A stretch of DNA of 13,645 nucleotides from Chloroflexota bacterium. GTDB taxonomy: Bacteria; Chloroflexota; Ktedonobacteria; Ktedonobacterales; Ktedonobacteraceae. The position numbers and the translations under genes are program-made. Within the stretch, counting starts at the first letter, position 1. Every line of letters begins with the position of its first letter. Below are positions 1 to 6,622 of this stretch, piece after piece. Under the pieces are notes generated by a model. That model worked only from the letters and a program-made list of their open reading frames with translations. It searched no databases and was not told where the DNA came from. The stretch is from the NCBI GenBank assembly GCA_902810755.1, contig CADDYT010000162.1, forward strand, positions 1 through 13,645, written 5' to 3'.

Positions 1-530
1 CTCCCCCACAGCGCATCCCCCGCGATCATGACCAGTTGCTTGCAGCCCGCGATGCGCTTATGTTCTGCCTCTTCATCGAGCATGCTCTGCGCTGTAGCGA
101 GCTTGTTGCATTAAATATAGAAAACATTGATTTGAAACGGCGCACATTATCGATCTACAGTGAAAAAACAAACACTTTCAACGTTCACCAGCTCCAGCAG
201 CATACAGAAGCTGCCGCTCGTGTCTATCTGGCGCAGCTTAACCGCTCCTCGGGGCCGCTTTTCGAGGGCTATGGTGGCCAGCGCATCACTGCCCGCGCCG
301 TTAACAAGCGCGTCGGCGTGATCGGTGAACTGCTCGGCTTCACGCAAAAACGGCTCTCCCCTCATGATCTACGCCACTTCTTTACCTTTGATGCACTGGA
401 ACACGGCCTGCCCCTGGACCTTGTTCAGGCTATCGGCGGCTGGACTTCCCCCTATATGCCTCTGTTGTATGCGAAGCGCAGCACAGTGCGTGTATGGAAG
501 ATTGAGAGAGAGAGATCGACCGGACTATGA
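1..530 (+). CDS. Tyrosine recombinase/integrase, C-terminal catalytic domain (5' end outside window)
   Basis: The product belongs to the phage-integrase (tyrosine recombinase) family, which cuts and rejoins DNA through a covalent phosphotyrosine link. The frame is open from base 3, with no stop before it, so the gene starts upstream of the window. A TTG at 36 is an internal Leu codon, not a convincing start, because the preceding codons (RIPRDHDQLLAARDAL) fit the family's usual 'RD-AL' entry to the catalytic domain. Visible catalytic positions are the first Arg in HALRCSEL (codon 90-92), the HDLRH box (363-377, second Arg at 372-374), Trp in GGW (441-443) where many relatives have His, and the nucleophile Tyr in LLYAKR (468-470). 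A Lys in SEKTN fits the beta-hairpin lysine. The catalytic core looks intact and ends at TGA 528-530. It converges on the deacylase gene. It could belong to an integrated element or be a stand-alone Xer-like or transposon integrase; nothing in the window settles that. Confidence 0.85.
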   Translation, partial: PPQRIPRDHDQLLAARDALMFCLFIEHALRCSELVALNIENIDLKRRTLSIYSEKTNTFNVHQLQQHTEAAARVYLAQLNRSSGPLFEGYGGQRITARAVNKRVGVIGELLGFTQKRLSPHDLRHFFTFDALEHGLPLDLVQAIGGWTSPYMPLLYAKRSTVRVWKIERERSTGL

Positions 531-592
531 TACACTACCTGACCGACCTCACCGGGCTGAGGTACACTAAAGGCTACCGGACGGGTACATAA
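519..592. repeat. Three degenerate direct repeats, consensus ACCGG-C---GTACA-TA
   Basis: Copies lie at 519-537 (ACCGGACTATGATACACTA), 551-569 (ACCGGGCTGAGGTACACTA) and 576-592 (ACCGGACGGGTACATAA). The first two match at 15 of 19 positions and are 32 bp apart; the third is shorter and starts 25 bp after the second. They sit across the stop of the recombinase gene and in the short gap before the end of the deacylase gene. Closely spaced degenerate repeats beside an integrase gene resemble arm-type or accessory recombinase sites, but that role is inferred. Confidence 0.4.
546..563. terminator. Hairpin between convergent genes, possible terminator
   Basis: ACCTCA (546-551) and TGAGGT (558-563) form a perfect 6-bp stem with a GC-rich 6-nt loop. 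It lies between the recombinase stop and the deacylase stop, where a bidirectional terminator would be expected. There is no T-tract on either side, so a standard intrinsic terminator is not well supported. The stem overlaps the second direct repeat. Confidence 0.25.
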
Positions 593-613
593 GCTGTGCT
601 TGCTCATCCTGTT

Positions 614-2260
614 TCAAAGCTGGCCGACTTTTCCGCTCACTATCTGCCCCGGTGTCGCGCCGGTATGCTGCCCGTTGCTCACTACCCTTGTTCCGTTCAC
701 CCACACATCACTGATGCCAGTTGAGAGCTGGTGTGGTTCCTGAAAGGTGGCGTGGTCGGTGATGGTTGTGGGGTTGAAAAGCACGATATCGGCATAGTAG
801 CCGGGGCGCAGCAGGCCACGGTCGTGCAGATTGAGGCGGGCGGCTACAGCCCCGCTCATCTTGCGAATCGCGTCTTCCAGCGATAGCAGCTTCTCTTCGC
901 GCACGTACTTCGCCAGCACCCGTGGATAGGTGCCGTAGGCGCGCGGATGCGTCGGGCCTTCTTGCTTTGCCCAGGCCGGGTCTAAGCCGCCCGCGTCCGT
1001 CGAAATCTTTACCCAGGGTTGCTGCAAGCCGAGCGTGACGTTGGCCTCATCCATGCTGAAATAGATGGTGGAGATGCGGTGACGTTCGGAGAGCAGCAGA
1101 TCGATGACCGCATCCAGCCAGTGCTGGTTGCGCATGGCCGCGATTTCAGAGAGCCGCTTGCCGGTGTATTGCAGATTTTCTGGCCGCTCGAAGCCGACGG
1201 GCATGACGCCTTCCGGCCCGATATCGCGCGCCATTGCCTCCCAGCCACCGGTTGGAGCCAGCACCTCGGCGCGGATGCGCTCCTGCACTACCGGGTCGGC
1301 CAGCGTCTCAAAATATGTACCGCCTTCATCTACCCAGGGCGGCAGCACGGAATCCAGGCCGGTGCCGGAGGCTGCATAGGGGTACATATCGGCGGTCACG
1401 TCAACCCCGGCCTCCCGCGCTGCATTGATACGAGCGATGGCCTGCGCCATTTTGTGCCAGTTCCGCTTCCCCGATGCTTTCAGATGGTAGATTTCGACGG
1501 GCAGCTTTGCCTGCCTGCCAATCTCTACCGCCTCGTCAATTGCTTCCAGCAGGGCATCGCCCTCTGAGCGCATATGCGTGATATAAGTGCCACCATAACG
1601 GCTCACTACCTTCGCAACTTCGATCAACTCCCGCGTCGAGGTAAATGAATCTGGAGGGTAGATAAGCGCGTAGGAGACGCCGAACGCTCCCTCTTCCATC
1701 GCCCCGGCCATCACACGCCGCATCGTCTCTAACTCATCCGTTGTGGGTTCGCCTGTATCGTGGCCTTTCGCGTACTCACGCAACGTGCCTCCACCCAGGA
1801 AGGAGCCAATATTGGGAGAGACGCCGCGTTTTACCAGCGCCTCCAGCCAGTCGCGGAAGTGTGTCCAGCCTTTCGATTGCTCGATCCAATCGGCAAGTTG
1901 CTGGCGGTCTCGCGGCGAGATTTCTCCAAATGCCTCCTGAAAGCGCCCGCCAACGGGAGCAGGCGTCCAGCCTTCGCCCATAATCTCGGTTGTGACTCCC
2001 TGCGTGATCTTGGACAGGTCATGTGGGTCATACATCAGCGGAGTATGTGAGTGACTCAGGATATCGATGAAGCCGGGGCAAACTACCATGTCTGCCGCCT
2101 CTATCACCTCGCCTGCCGCCTCTGCCGGAATCTGTCCGGGCGGGGCAACGGCCAGGATACGCTCACCCCCGATAGCGACATCGCCATAGAACCAGGGGTT
2201 GCCCGTGCCATCTACGACCCGCGCGCCTCGAATAAGCGTGCTGATGTTCTCTGCCGTCAT
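614..2260 (-). CDS. N-acyl-D-amino-acid deacylase family amidohydrolase
   Basis: This 548-residue protein belongs to the amidohydrolase superfamily, D-aminoacylase branch (COG3653 type), whose members hydrolyse N-acyl-D-amino acids or related amides in the cytoplasm. The N-terminal composite beta-sandwich (LIRGARVVDGTG) leads into PGFIDILSHSH, giving metal-binding His70 and His72. Other expected positions are His229 (YITHMRSEGD), His259 (EIYHLKASGKRNW), the DMYPYAASGTGL block near 291-302 and Asp422 (ISTDAGGL). The C-terminal sheet ends with RPGYYADIVLFNP. The Cys that is a metal ligand in characterised D-aminoacylases (VGNCG) is absent; the equivalent loop is MGEGW with Glu96. The start ATG has a good AAGGAAG ribosome site about 10 nt upstream and overlaps the stop of a 50-codon frame as ATGA. 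It lies downstream of the ATP-grasp gene on the same strand, and no clear promoter was seen between them, so co-transcription is likely. The family is firm; the substrate is unknown. Confidence 0.9.
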   Translation of the reverse strand: MTAENISTLIRGARVVDGTGNPWFYGDVAIGGERILAVAPPGQIPAEAAGEVIEAADMVVCPGFIDILSHSHTPLMYDPHDLSKITQGVTTEIMGEGWTPAPVGGRFQEAFGEISPRDRQQLADWIEQSKGWTHFRDWLEALVKRGVSPNIGSFLGGGTLREYAKGHDTGEPTTDELETMRRVMAGAMEEGAFGVSYALIYPPDSFTSTRELIEVAKVVSRYGGTYITHMRSEGDALLEAIDEAVEIGRQAKLPVEIYHLKASGKRNWHKMAQAIARINAAREAGVDVTADMYPYAASGTGLDSVLPPWVDEGGTYFETLADPVVQERIRAEVLAPTGGWEAMARDIGPEGVMPVGFERPENLQYTGKRLSEIAAMRNQHWLDAVIDLLLSERHRISTIYFSMDEANVTLGLQQPWVKISTDAGGLDPAWAKQEGPTHPRAYGTYPRVLAKYVREEKLLSLEDAIRKMSGAVAARLNLHDRGLLRPGYYADIVLFNPTTITDHATFQEPHQLSTGISDVWVNGTRVVSNGQHTGATPGQIVSGKVGQL

Positions 2261-2409
2261 GTATACTCTCTTCCTTTCAGGTTTCTCTTGGCAAGTGGCA
2301 CGCGAGCAAGGATACCCACCTGCCGTTCGCCTGCTGCCGGGAAAAATTGTTCAATGGGCTTGAGACGAAACATGTTGAAGATGACCAGTACCCCCGATAT
2401 TGCACTCAC
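2257..2409 (-). pseudogene. 50-codon frame resembling an internal fragment of an aldo/keto reductase
   Basis: The gap between the ATP-grasp and deacylase genes is an open frame from GTG (2409-2407) to TGA (2259-2257). Its peptide contains VIFNMFRLKPIEQFFPAA followed by VGILARVPLA. This resembles the stretch near residues 200-245 of aldo/keto reductases (COG0667 type), which commonly read like FNMFRQRP..FFP.A...GVGIIVRVPLASGLLTGK. The catalytic tetrad lies N-terminal to this segment in full-length enzymes of about 330 residues, so the fragment cannot be an active reductase. The GTG overlaps the ATP-grasp stop (GTGA) and the TGA overlaps the deacylase start (ATGA). The frame could be a relic left by recombination that fused two loci, or a short ORF still translated and coupling its neighbours. 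An internal ATG lies at 2373. The resemblance is recalled from the family, not computed. Confidence 0.6.
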
Positions 2410-3617
2410 TCAATGGGCGGTCTGTTCTCCAGCGGCGGCAACGTAGCCGAGAAATCCTCGACGAAACGTCGCATGTACTCATCCAGCAAGGATTGCACGC
2501 GCGCATAATCTGGCGAAGCGACCACGAAGCCCACGTGATGCCGTTTGTTCATACGCCAGACAATCTCCGCGTCCTGGTAAGCCGAGGTATCAGGATATTC
2601 CTGGCGAGCCAGCGTGACAATCACCCCCGCGTAGTCCTGCCGCCTCTCCGGCAACTGGTAGGGATGCTCAGGCGTGGCAAGCTCAATCCTGGCCCATTCG
2701 CGCCAGAGATTGATGCCGGTCGCTGCCTCGATCAAATCCACAATGTTGGCCCCGCCAACGCGCGCCGCCGTTTCCAGAAAATAGAACTGACCGTCGGCGC
2801 GCCCCTTGATAAACTCCATATGCGAGGCGCCACGCTCCATGCCAAACGCGCTGAGTACCTGGCGATTCAACTCCTGCAACCTTTGCTCGTCCGCCGAACC
2901 GCGTTCGAGCGTGCGCGTGCTGGAAACGCCGCCTTCATGGTAGACATCCAGCGGGGGACGTGCATAGCGGTGCGCCTCGGCAAAGACCACTTCACCGTTG
3001 TTGACCAGCGAATCGACGTGATAAACCTCGCCTGGCAGATAGCGTTCCAGTACGTAGAAGGATTGCTTGTCCCCCAGCGTGTTGAGTCGCTCCCAGAGTT
3101 CTTCCGGCCTATTGATCTTCGTGATGCCGATAGTCGACGCTTCCGCGCGCGGCTTTAGCAGCCAGGGACCCGGCACTCGTTCGAGGAACGCGCGGATGTC
3201 CTCGTAGTTAAAGACAGGCACAAAGTCGGGGACGGGGATGCTATGTGCCTGGGCCTGCACGCGCATGGCCAGTTTATCGCGAAAATAGCGCACAGTGCTA
3301 TCGCCCATTCCCGGCAGGCGCATATGCTCGCGTAGCGCGGCAGCTGTCCACACATCATAGTCGTCAAGAGCAACGATGCGATCAATCGTATGTGAGCGTG
3401 CCAGGTAGCTTACGCCGTTGATGACATCGTTCACCTTTGTCAGGTCTGGTATGTTGAATAGCTCGTCGATGCTCTCCATCGGCCAGTCAGCCTGCTCCAG
3501 GCCAGAAGCGGTCAGCAGAATCACGTGGCAGCCCTCGCGCTTGCACTGGCGAATAAACTCCTGCCCCTTTTCGTAGCTGGCAATACAAAGCACCGTTCTC
3601 GGTTCTGCCCCTGCCAT
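2406..3617 (-). CDS. ATP-grasp domain protein (carboxylate-amine ligase-like)
   Basis: This 403-residue protein has the layout of an ATP-grasp ligase, which activates a carboxylate as an acyl-phosphate and joins it to an amine or similar nucleophile. Residues 1-110 form a pre-ATP-grasp Rossmann-like region (TVLCIASYEKG, RIVALDDYD). The ATP-binding fold follows: Lys115 in YFRDKLAMR, Lys155 in PWLLKPRAEAST, an acidic hinge around YVLERYLPGE (188-197), HMEF (266-269), and the Mg-binding FLETAARVGGAN block with Glu282 and Arg286. All key positions look intact. Residues 330-395 form a C-terminal extra domain of unknown role. The ATG at 3617-3615 has a GAGGAG ribosome site 8 nt upstream. It is the first gene of a likely unit with the deacylase. 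No substrate can be named; dipeptide or amino-acid ligases, and biotin-carboxylase-like folds, share these motifs. Confidence 0.85.
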   Translation of the reverse strand: MAGAEPRTVLCIASYEKGQEFIRQCKREGCHVILLTASGLEQADWPMESIDELFNIPDLTKVNDVINGVSYLARSHTIDRIVALDDYDVWTAAALREHMRLPGMGDSTVRYFRDKLAMRVQAQAHSIPVPDFVPVFNYEDIRAFLERVPGPWLLKPRAEASTIGITKINRPEELWERLNTLGDKQSFYVLERYLPGEVYHVDSLVNNGEVVFAEAHRYARPPLDVYHEGGVSSTRTLERGSADEQRLQELNRQVLSAFGMERGASHMEFIKGRADGQFYFLETAARVGGANIVDLIEAATGINLWREWARIELATPEHPYQLPERRQDYAGVIVTLARQEYPDTSAYQDAEIVWRMNKRHHVGFVVASPDYARVQSLLDEYMRRFVEDFSATLPPLENRPPIE

Positions 3618-3732
3618 CAGTATTGCTCCTCACTGCTAAAAAAGAACAATAAACGACACACATTCCAGAGGGAAAGACAGCATCGTTGCTGGTGTATGCT
3701 CTCAAGGCAAGAAAATCTCTTCACGCCAATCC

Positions 3733-3741
3733 AGTATAGCA
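3733..3741 (-). promoter_or_regulatory. Extended -10 promoter element for the ATP-grasp gene
   Basis: Read on the minus strand, the sequence is TGC followed by TATACT (one mismatch to TATAAT) with the TGn extension. No good -35 is visible at 16-18 bp. Transcription would start near 3726, giving a leader of about 110 nt before the ATG at 3617. Confidence 0.45.
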
Positions 3742-3826
3742 CACAGACGAGACATGCTACCAGAACGCGCAGAACGGCACGCGCTCCCATTGCGCCTCGC
3801 TCTCCTCTCTGTGGGCTTGATCGATG

Positions 3827-3835
3827 TGGTATAGT
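3827..3835 (+). promoter_or_regulatory. Extended -10 promoter element for the MMPL gene
   Basis: TGG followed by TATAGT forms an extended -10 on the plus strand; the -35 position is weak. The start would be near 3842, leaving a leader of about 146 nt before the preferred MMPL start and only about 9 nt before the small ORF at 3851. Apart from this element, the opposing minus-strand promoter and that small ORF, I see nothing in the divergent spacer 3618-3987. Confidence 0.4.
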
Positions 3836-3850
3836 AACAGGGAGTTTTCA

Positions 3851-3970
3851 ATGATACAGGCTGTACGTTACTACACACGGCATATCTATGAGCAATCAGT
3901 GCTTGTGGGGCTTGCGAACTCAATACACGGCTGTAACAGGGCATTTCTATGCCTACTGAAGCATATATAA
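3851..3970 (+). CDS. Possible 39-codon leader ORF upstream of the MMPL gene
   Basis: An ATG at 3851 with GGGAG 6 nt upstream opens a 39-codon frame that ends at TAA 3968-3970. The stop overlaps the first base of the MMPL ribosome site (AAGGAG, 3969-3974), the geometry expected of a translated leader that exposes or masks the next start. The peptide (begins MIQAVRYYTRHIY, ends NRAFLCLLKHI) resembles no family I know. It could be chance, since the predicted transcript start near 3842 leaves little room for its ribosome site. Confidence 0.3.
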   Translation: MIQAVRYYTRHIYEQSVLVGLANSIHGCNRAFLCLLKHI

Positions 3971-3974
3971 GGAG
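3969..3974 (+). promoter_or_regulatory. Ribosome binding site that fixes the MMPL start
   Basis: AAGGAG lies 13 nt before ATG 3988. An earlier in-frame ATG at 3949 has no comparable site and would place this motif inside the coding region, so 3988 is preferred. Confidence 0.7.
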
Positions 3975-3987
3975 AGACAGAACAACC

Positions 3988-6375
3988 ATGCAGATACAGG
4001 AACAACCAGAAAAGCTGGAAGCTGCTTCCGAAACGGTGGGTGAGATTCCACTATCCTTATCAAACGAGACGAAGCTGACGGAGCAGGGATTCTACCGCTT
4101 CGGTCTGGCCTACGGGCGCCTGGTCTATCGCCTGCGCTGGCTCTTTATCCTGCTCTGGCTGGTCGGCCTCGGCGTCAGCATTCCCTTCACCCTTTCGATT
4201 GGCAATGTGCTGAATGGCGGCGATTATTCCATCAAGGGCAGCGAATCATCCCAGGTTGATAGCATCTTGACTGATAAACTGCACCAGATCGGCTCGCAAC
4301 TGCTGGTTGTATTTCAAGCGCCGCACACCGTTGTGAGCGATCCTGCCTACCGGCAAGAGGTAAACGCCTTTGCGAGCAAGGCACAGACGCTTGCGCATGT
4401 TACGAGTGTTCACACCGCAGAAAACAGTCGCGATGGGCGCACCGTTCTCGTCGTTCTCGCATACAACACTGATTCAGATTATATAGAGTCGCACCTGTCG
4501 GATGTGCGCCAGCTCCTGCCCCGACAGAATGCAACCAACCCGGCACGGGCTTACGTGACAGGCGGCCCTGCCATCGATAGTGAGTTTTCACAGATCACCA
4601 GCCAGGATATCGAACACGCGGAACTCTTCGCCTTGCCCATCTCGCTGCTGGTGCTGTTTCTCATCTTCAATTCGCTGGCGGCTGCGCTGATGCCGATTGT
4701 GCTGGCGCTGGTCGCGGTGCCAACGGCGCTGGCCGTCATCTACGTGATTGGCTCGCATATCTCCACCAGTATCTTTGTCCTCAACGTTGCCTCTATCATC
4801 GGGCTGGGCATCTCGATAGATTACAGCCTTTTCATGACGCGCCGATATCGTGAAGAACTTGCGGCAGGGCGCTCGCGCCAGGAAGCCATTGCCTGGACGA
4901 TTGCTACCGCAGGCGAAGCCATTCTTTTCAGCGGTCTGACGGTCATCATCGGCTTCACCGGCCTGCTGCTCGTCGGCGTCGAATTCATGGCCTCTTTTGG
5001 CATTGGTGGCGCGGTTGTCGTCTGCGTCTCGGTGCTGGCTGCGTTGACATTGCTGCCCTCACTGCTCAGCGTCCTCGGCCCGCGCGTCAACGCGCTACAT
5101 GTCCCTGGGCTCGATCGTGCAGTCCATCTGCTCTCCTCCAGAAGGCACAAAGCGAGTGAAACGTCGGATCAAGCCCCCGGTTTCTGGGGAAGCTGGGCCG
5201 AAACGGTGATGCGCAGGCCCCTGCTGGTGCTGCTCTTCACCAGCCTGCTCCTCATTGGTATGGGCTGGCCGATTTTCTCCATCAATATCGGTTCATCCCA
5301 GGTTCTGGCTCTCCCCACGAGTTCTGAAGCGCGCCAGGGCTTCGATATCCTGAATGCACAGTTCCCGGCGGATAACACCAACCCCATCTCAATCATCGCC
5401 CAGACACCTGATGGCTCCAGTATGTTGACCTCCGCTAATCTCCCACGCCTCGACCATCTGACACAGTGGTTAGAGGCACAGCCCCACGTCACCAACGTCA
5501 CCAGCCTGACCCGCCTGCCCTCCACTCCCGGCGCACCTGCTTTGAGCGAGACGCAACTGGCGGCGCTCTATAGCAGTGGGGCCTACAGGCAAAATGCCGA
5601 CCTGGCGCAATTTGTCTCCTCTACCACACAGGACAATACAACGCTTATCACAGTGGATACTGACACGACAGTGGACAGCCCGGCGGGCAAGGCCCTGATT
5701 GATCAACTGCGAGCCGGAGACAAAGCGGCAGGGGAGGGCCTGACGGTACTGGTCGGCGGGGAACAGGCTTCGAGCCTCGATTTCACTCGCGGCCTCTATG
5801 GCAGGTTCCCCCTGGCCGTACTCTTCATCTTGCTTGCCACCTACATCCTTCTGCTCTGCATGTTCCGTTCGGTGCTGCTGCCGCTCAAGGCCATCCTGAT
5901 GAATATTCTCTCCGTCTGTGCCGCGCTGGGCCTGCTGGTTCTCATCTTCCAGTGGGGTAATCTCAGCAACGTTCTCGACTTCACGGCCAGCGGCTTCATC
6001 GACAGCATCATCCCGGCCCTGATGTTCTGTATCCTCTTTGGTCTCTCGATGGACTACGAAGTTTTCCTGCTCAGCCGCATGCGCGAAGAATGGCTGCGCA
6101 CTCACGACAACCGGCAGGCAGTCGCACTCGGGCTGGCAAAGACAGGAGGCGTCATCACCAACGCCGCCCTGCTCTTTGTCATTGTCACAGCAGCATTTGC
6201 CTTCACGCGGCTGCTACTTACCAAAGAAATGGGTCTCGGTATGGCTCTTGCCGTTTTTGTAGACGCCACCATCATCCGTTCGCTACTTGTCCCCGCCACC
6301 ATGCGCTTGCTGGGTCGCTGGAACTGGTGGTTTCCCGGCGTCTCTCTCCCTCAAAAAGCTAGAAATGACACCTGA
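3988..6375 (+). CDS. MMPL/RND-family membrane transporter
   Basis: The product (795 residues from ATG 3988) is an MMPL-type member of the RND superfamily. These proton-driven exporters move lipids or hydrophobic compounds across the cytoplasmic membrane. A first membrane helix (LFILLWLVGLGVSIPF) is followed by an extracytoplasmic porter loop, then a five- to six-helix bundle starting at LFALPISLLVLFLIF. A cytoplasmic linker (RREELAAG-like loops and the 5100-5190 region) leads to a second copy: helix LLVLLFTSLLLIGMGW, a second porter loop and a second bundle. Both halves keep the proton-relay Asp-Tyr pair of the family: D278-Y279 in GLGISIDYSLFMTRR and D689-Y690 in LFGLSMDYEVFLLSRMREEW. The two copies are similar in layout, so the gene is full length. 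The start is set by AAGGAG 13 nt upstream. It is likely transcribed from the promoter at 3827-3835. No regulator gene is adjacent. The substrate is unknown; mycobacterial MmpL proteins move cell-wall lipids. Confidence 0.92.
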   Translation: MQIQEQPEKLEAASETVGEIPLSLSNETKLTEQGFYRFGLAYGRLVYRLRWLFILLWLVGLGVSIPFTLSIGNVLNGGDYSIKGSESSQVDSILTDKLHQIGSQLLVVFQAPHTVVSDPAYRQEVNAFASKAQTLAHVTSVHTAENSRDGRTVLVVLAYNTDSDYIESHLSDVRQLLPRQNATNPARAYVTGGPAIDSEFSQITSQDIEHAELFALPISLLVLFLIFNSLAAALMPIVLALVAVPTALAVIYVIGSHISTSIFVLNVASIIGLGISIDYSLFMTRRYREELAAGRSRQEAIAWTIATAGEAILFSGLTVIIGFTGLLLVGVEFMASFGIGGAVVVCVSVLAALTLLPSLLSVLGPRVNALHVPGLDRAVHLLSSRRHKASETSDQAPGFWGSWAETVMRRPLLVLLFTSLLLIGMGWPIFSINIGSSQVLALPTSSEARQGFDILNAQFPADNTNPISIIAQTPDGSSMLTSANLPRLDHLTQWLEAQPHVTNVTSLTRLPSTPGAPALSETQLAALYSSGAYRQNADLAQFVSSTTQDNTTLITVDTDTTVDSPAGKALIDQLRAGDKAAGEGLTVLVGGEQASSLDFTRGLYGRFPLAVLFILLATYILLLCMFRSVLLPLKAILMNILSVCAALGLLVLIFQWGNLSNVLDFTASGFIDSIIPALMFCILFGLSMDYEVFLLSRMREEWLRTHDNRQAVALGLAKTGGVITNAALLFVIVTAAFAFTRLLLTKEMGLGMALAVFVDATIIRSLLVPATMRLLGRWNWWFPGVSLPQKARNDT

Positions 6376-6395
6376 CAGGTGAAGGCTCCTGTCAG
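6372..6395 (+). terminator. Hairpin at the end of the MMPL gene
   Basis: CTGACAGG (6372-6379) and CCTGTCAG (6388-6395) form a perfect 8-bp stem with an 8-nt loop that starts inside the MMPL stop region. A shorter palindrome, CACCTGACAGGTG, shares its left arm. There is no T-run after it, so it may be a weak terminator or a 3'-end stabiliser. Confidence 0.35.
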
Positions 6396-6510
6396 AACAT
6401 TGCTGGTTAGCTGAGCAGTTCATCAACGAGCTTGAGCAGCTCATCGATTTCAACATGCAGAAGGTTTCATCTTCTGAGCTAGCAGGTGTCTCTCTTCCCT
6501 GCCTGTGTTA
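6383..6510. other. Spacer segment with protein-like open frames on both strands
   Basis: On the plus strand an open frame without a clear start runs from 6383 to a TAG at 6508-6510 and contains WLAEQFINELEQLIDFNMQK. On the minus strand, 6466-6407, the frame reads NLLHVEIDELLKLVDELLS and then TAA, with a TGA just upstream. Either could be the tail of a degraded gene, for instance a helical C-terminus. The segment is short and low in complexity (repeated GAGCAGCTC-like units), so chance is quite possible. Confidence 0.2.
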
Positions 6511-6535
6511 GGATAAAAGATGTTAGGATAAAAGA
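6506..6535 (+). repeat. Exact 15-bp tandem duplication TGTTAGGATAAAAGA
   Basis: Two perfect copies lie head to tail at 6506-6520 and 6521-6535. Each contains TGT followed by TAGGAT, an extended -10-like sequence (4 of 6 to TATAAT), about 100 nt upstream of the SRPBCC gene. The duplication may therefore double a promoter element, or be a simple slippage product. Confidence 0.6.
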
Positions 6536-6537
6536 GG

Positions 6538-6552
6538 TGGGCAGCATGCCCA
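6538..6552. promoter_or_regulatory. Palindrome TGGGCA-GCA-TGCCCA, possible operator
   Basis: Perfect 6-bp arms flank a 3-nt centre just downstream of the tandem repeat. If the second repeat copy acts as a -10, this palindrome covers the first transcribed bases, a common place for a repressor site. It could also be a small hairpin in the leader. Confidence 0.3.
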
Positions 6553-6622
6553 TAGCAGATTACCTGCAGCGTACCGATAGCAAAGCATAAAGCTAGCAAC
6601 GGAATAGAGAGGCGAAATTATC

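Noticed and set aside
2261..2270. GTATACTCTC before the deacylase as a promoter shared with 7188 and 10351
   Set aside because: The TATACTCT lies on the plus strand, opposite to the gene it precedes, and overlaps the leader, so it is not a usable -10 for the deacylase.
2400..3158. Plus-strand open frame of 252 codons opposite the ATP-grasp gene
   Set aside because: It is antisense to conserved ATP-grasp motifs and has no ribosome site or family resemblance.
3949..3987. Earlier in-frame ATG for the MMPL gene
   Set aside because: The AAGGAG site lies between this ATG and the one at 3988, so the later start fits better.
3702..3989. Minus-strand open frame of 95 codons in the divergent spacer
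   Set aside because: It would cover the MMPL ribosome site and both predicted promoters, and the peptide resembles nothing.
5470..6105. Minus-strand open frame of 211 codons inside the MMPL gene
   Set aside because: It mirrors the second transporter half, is rich in Glu, Gln and Arg from antisense hydrophobic codons, and has no family features.
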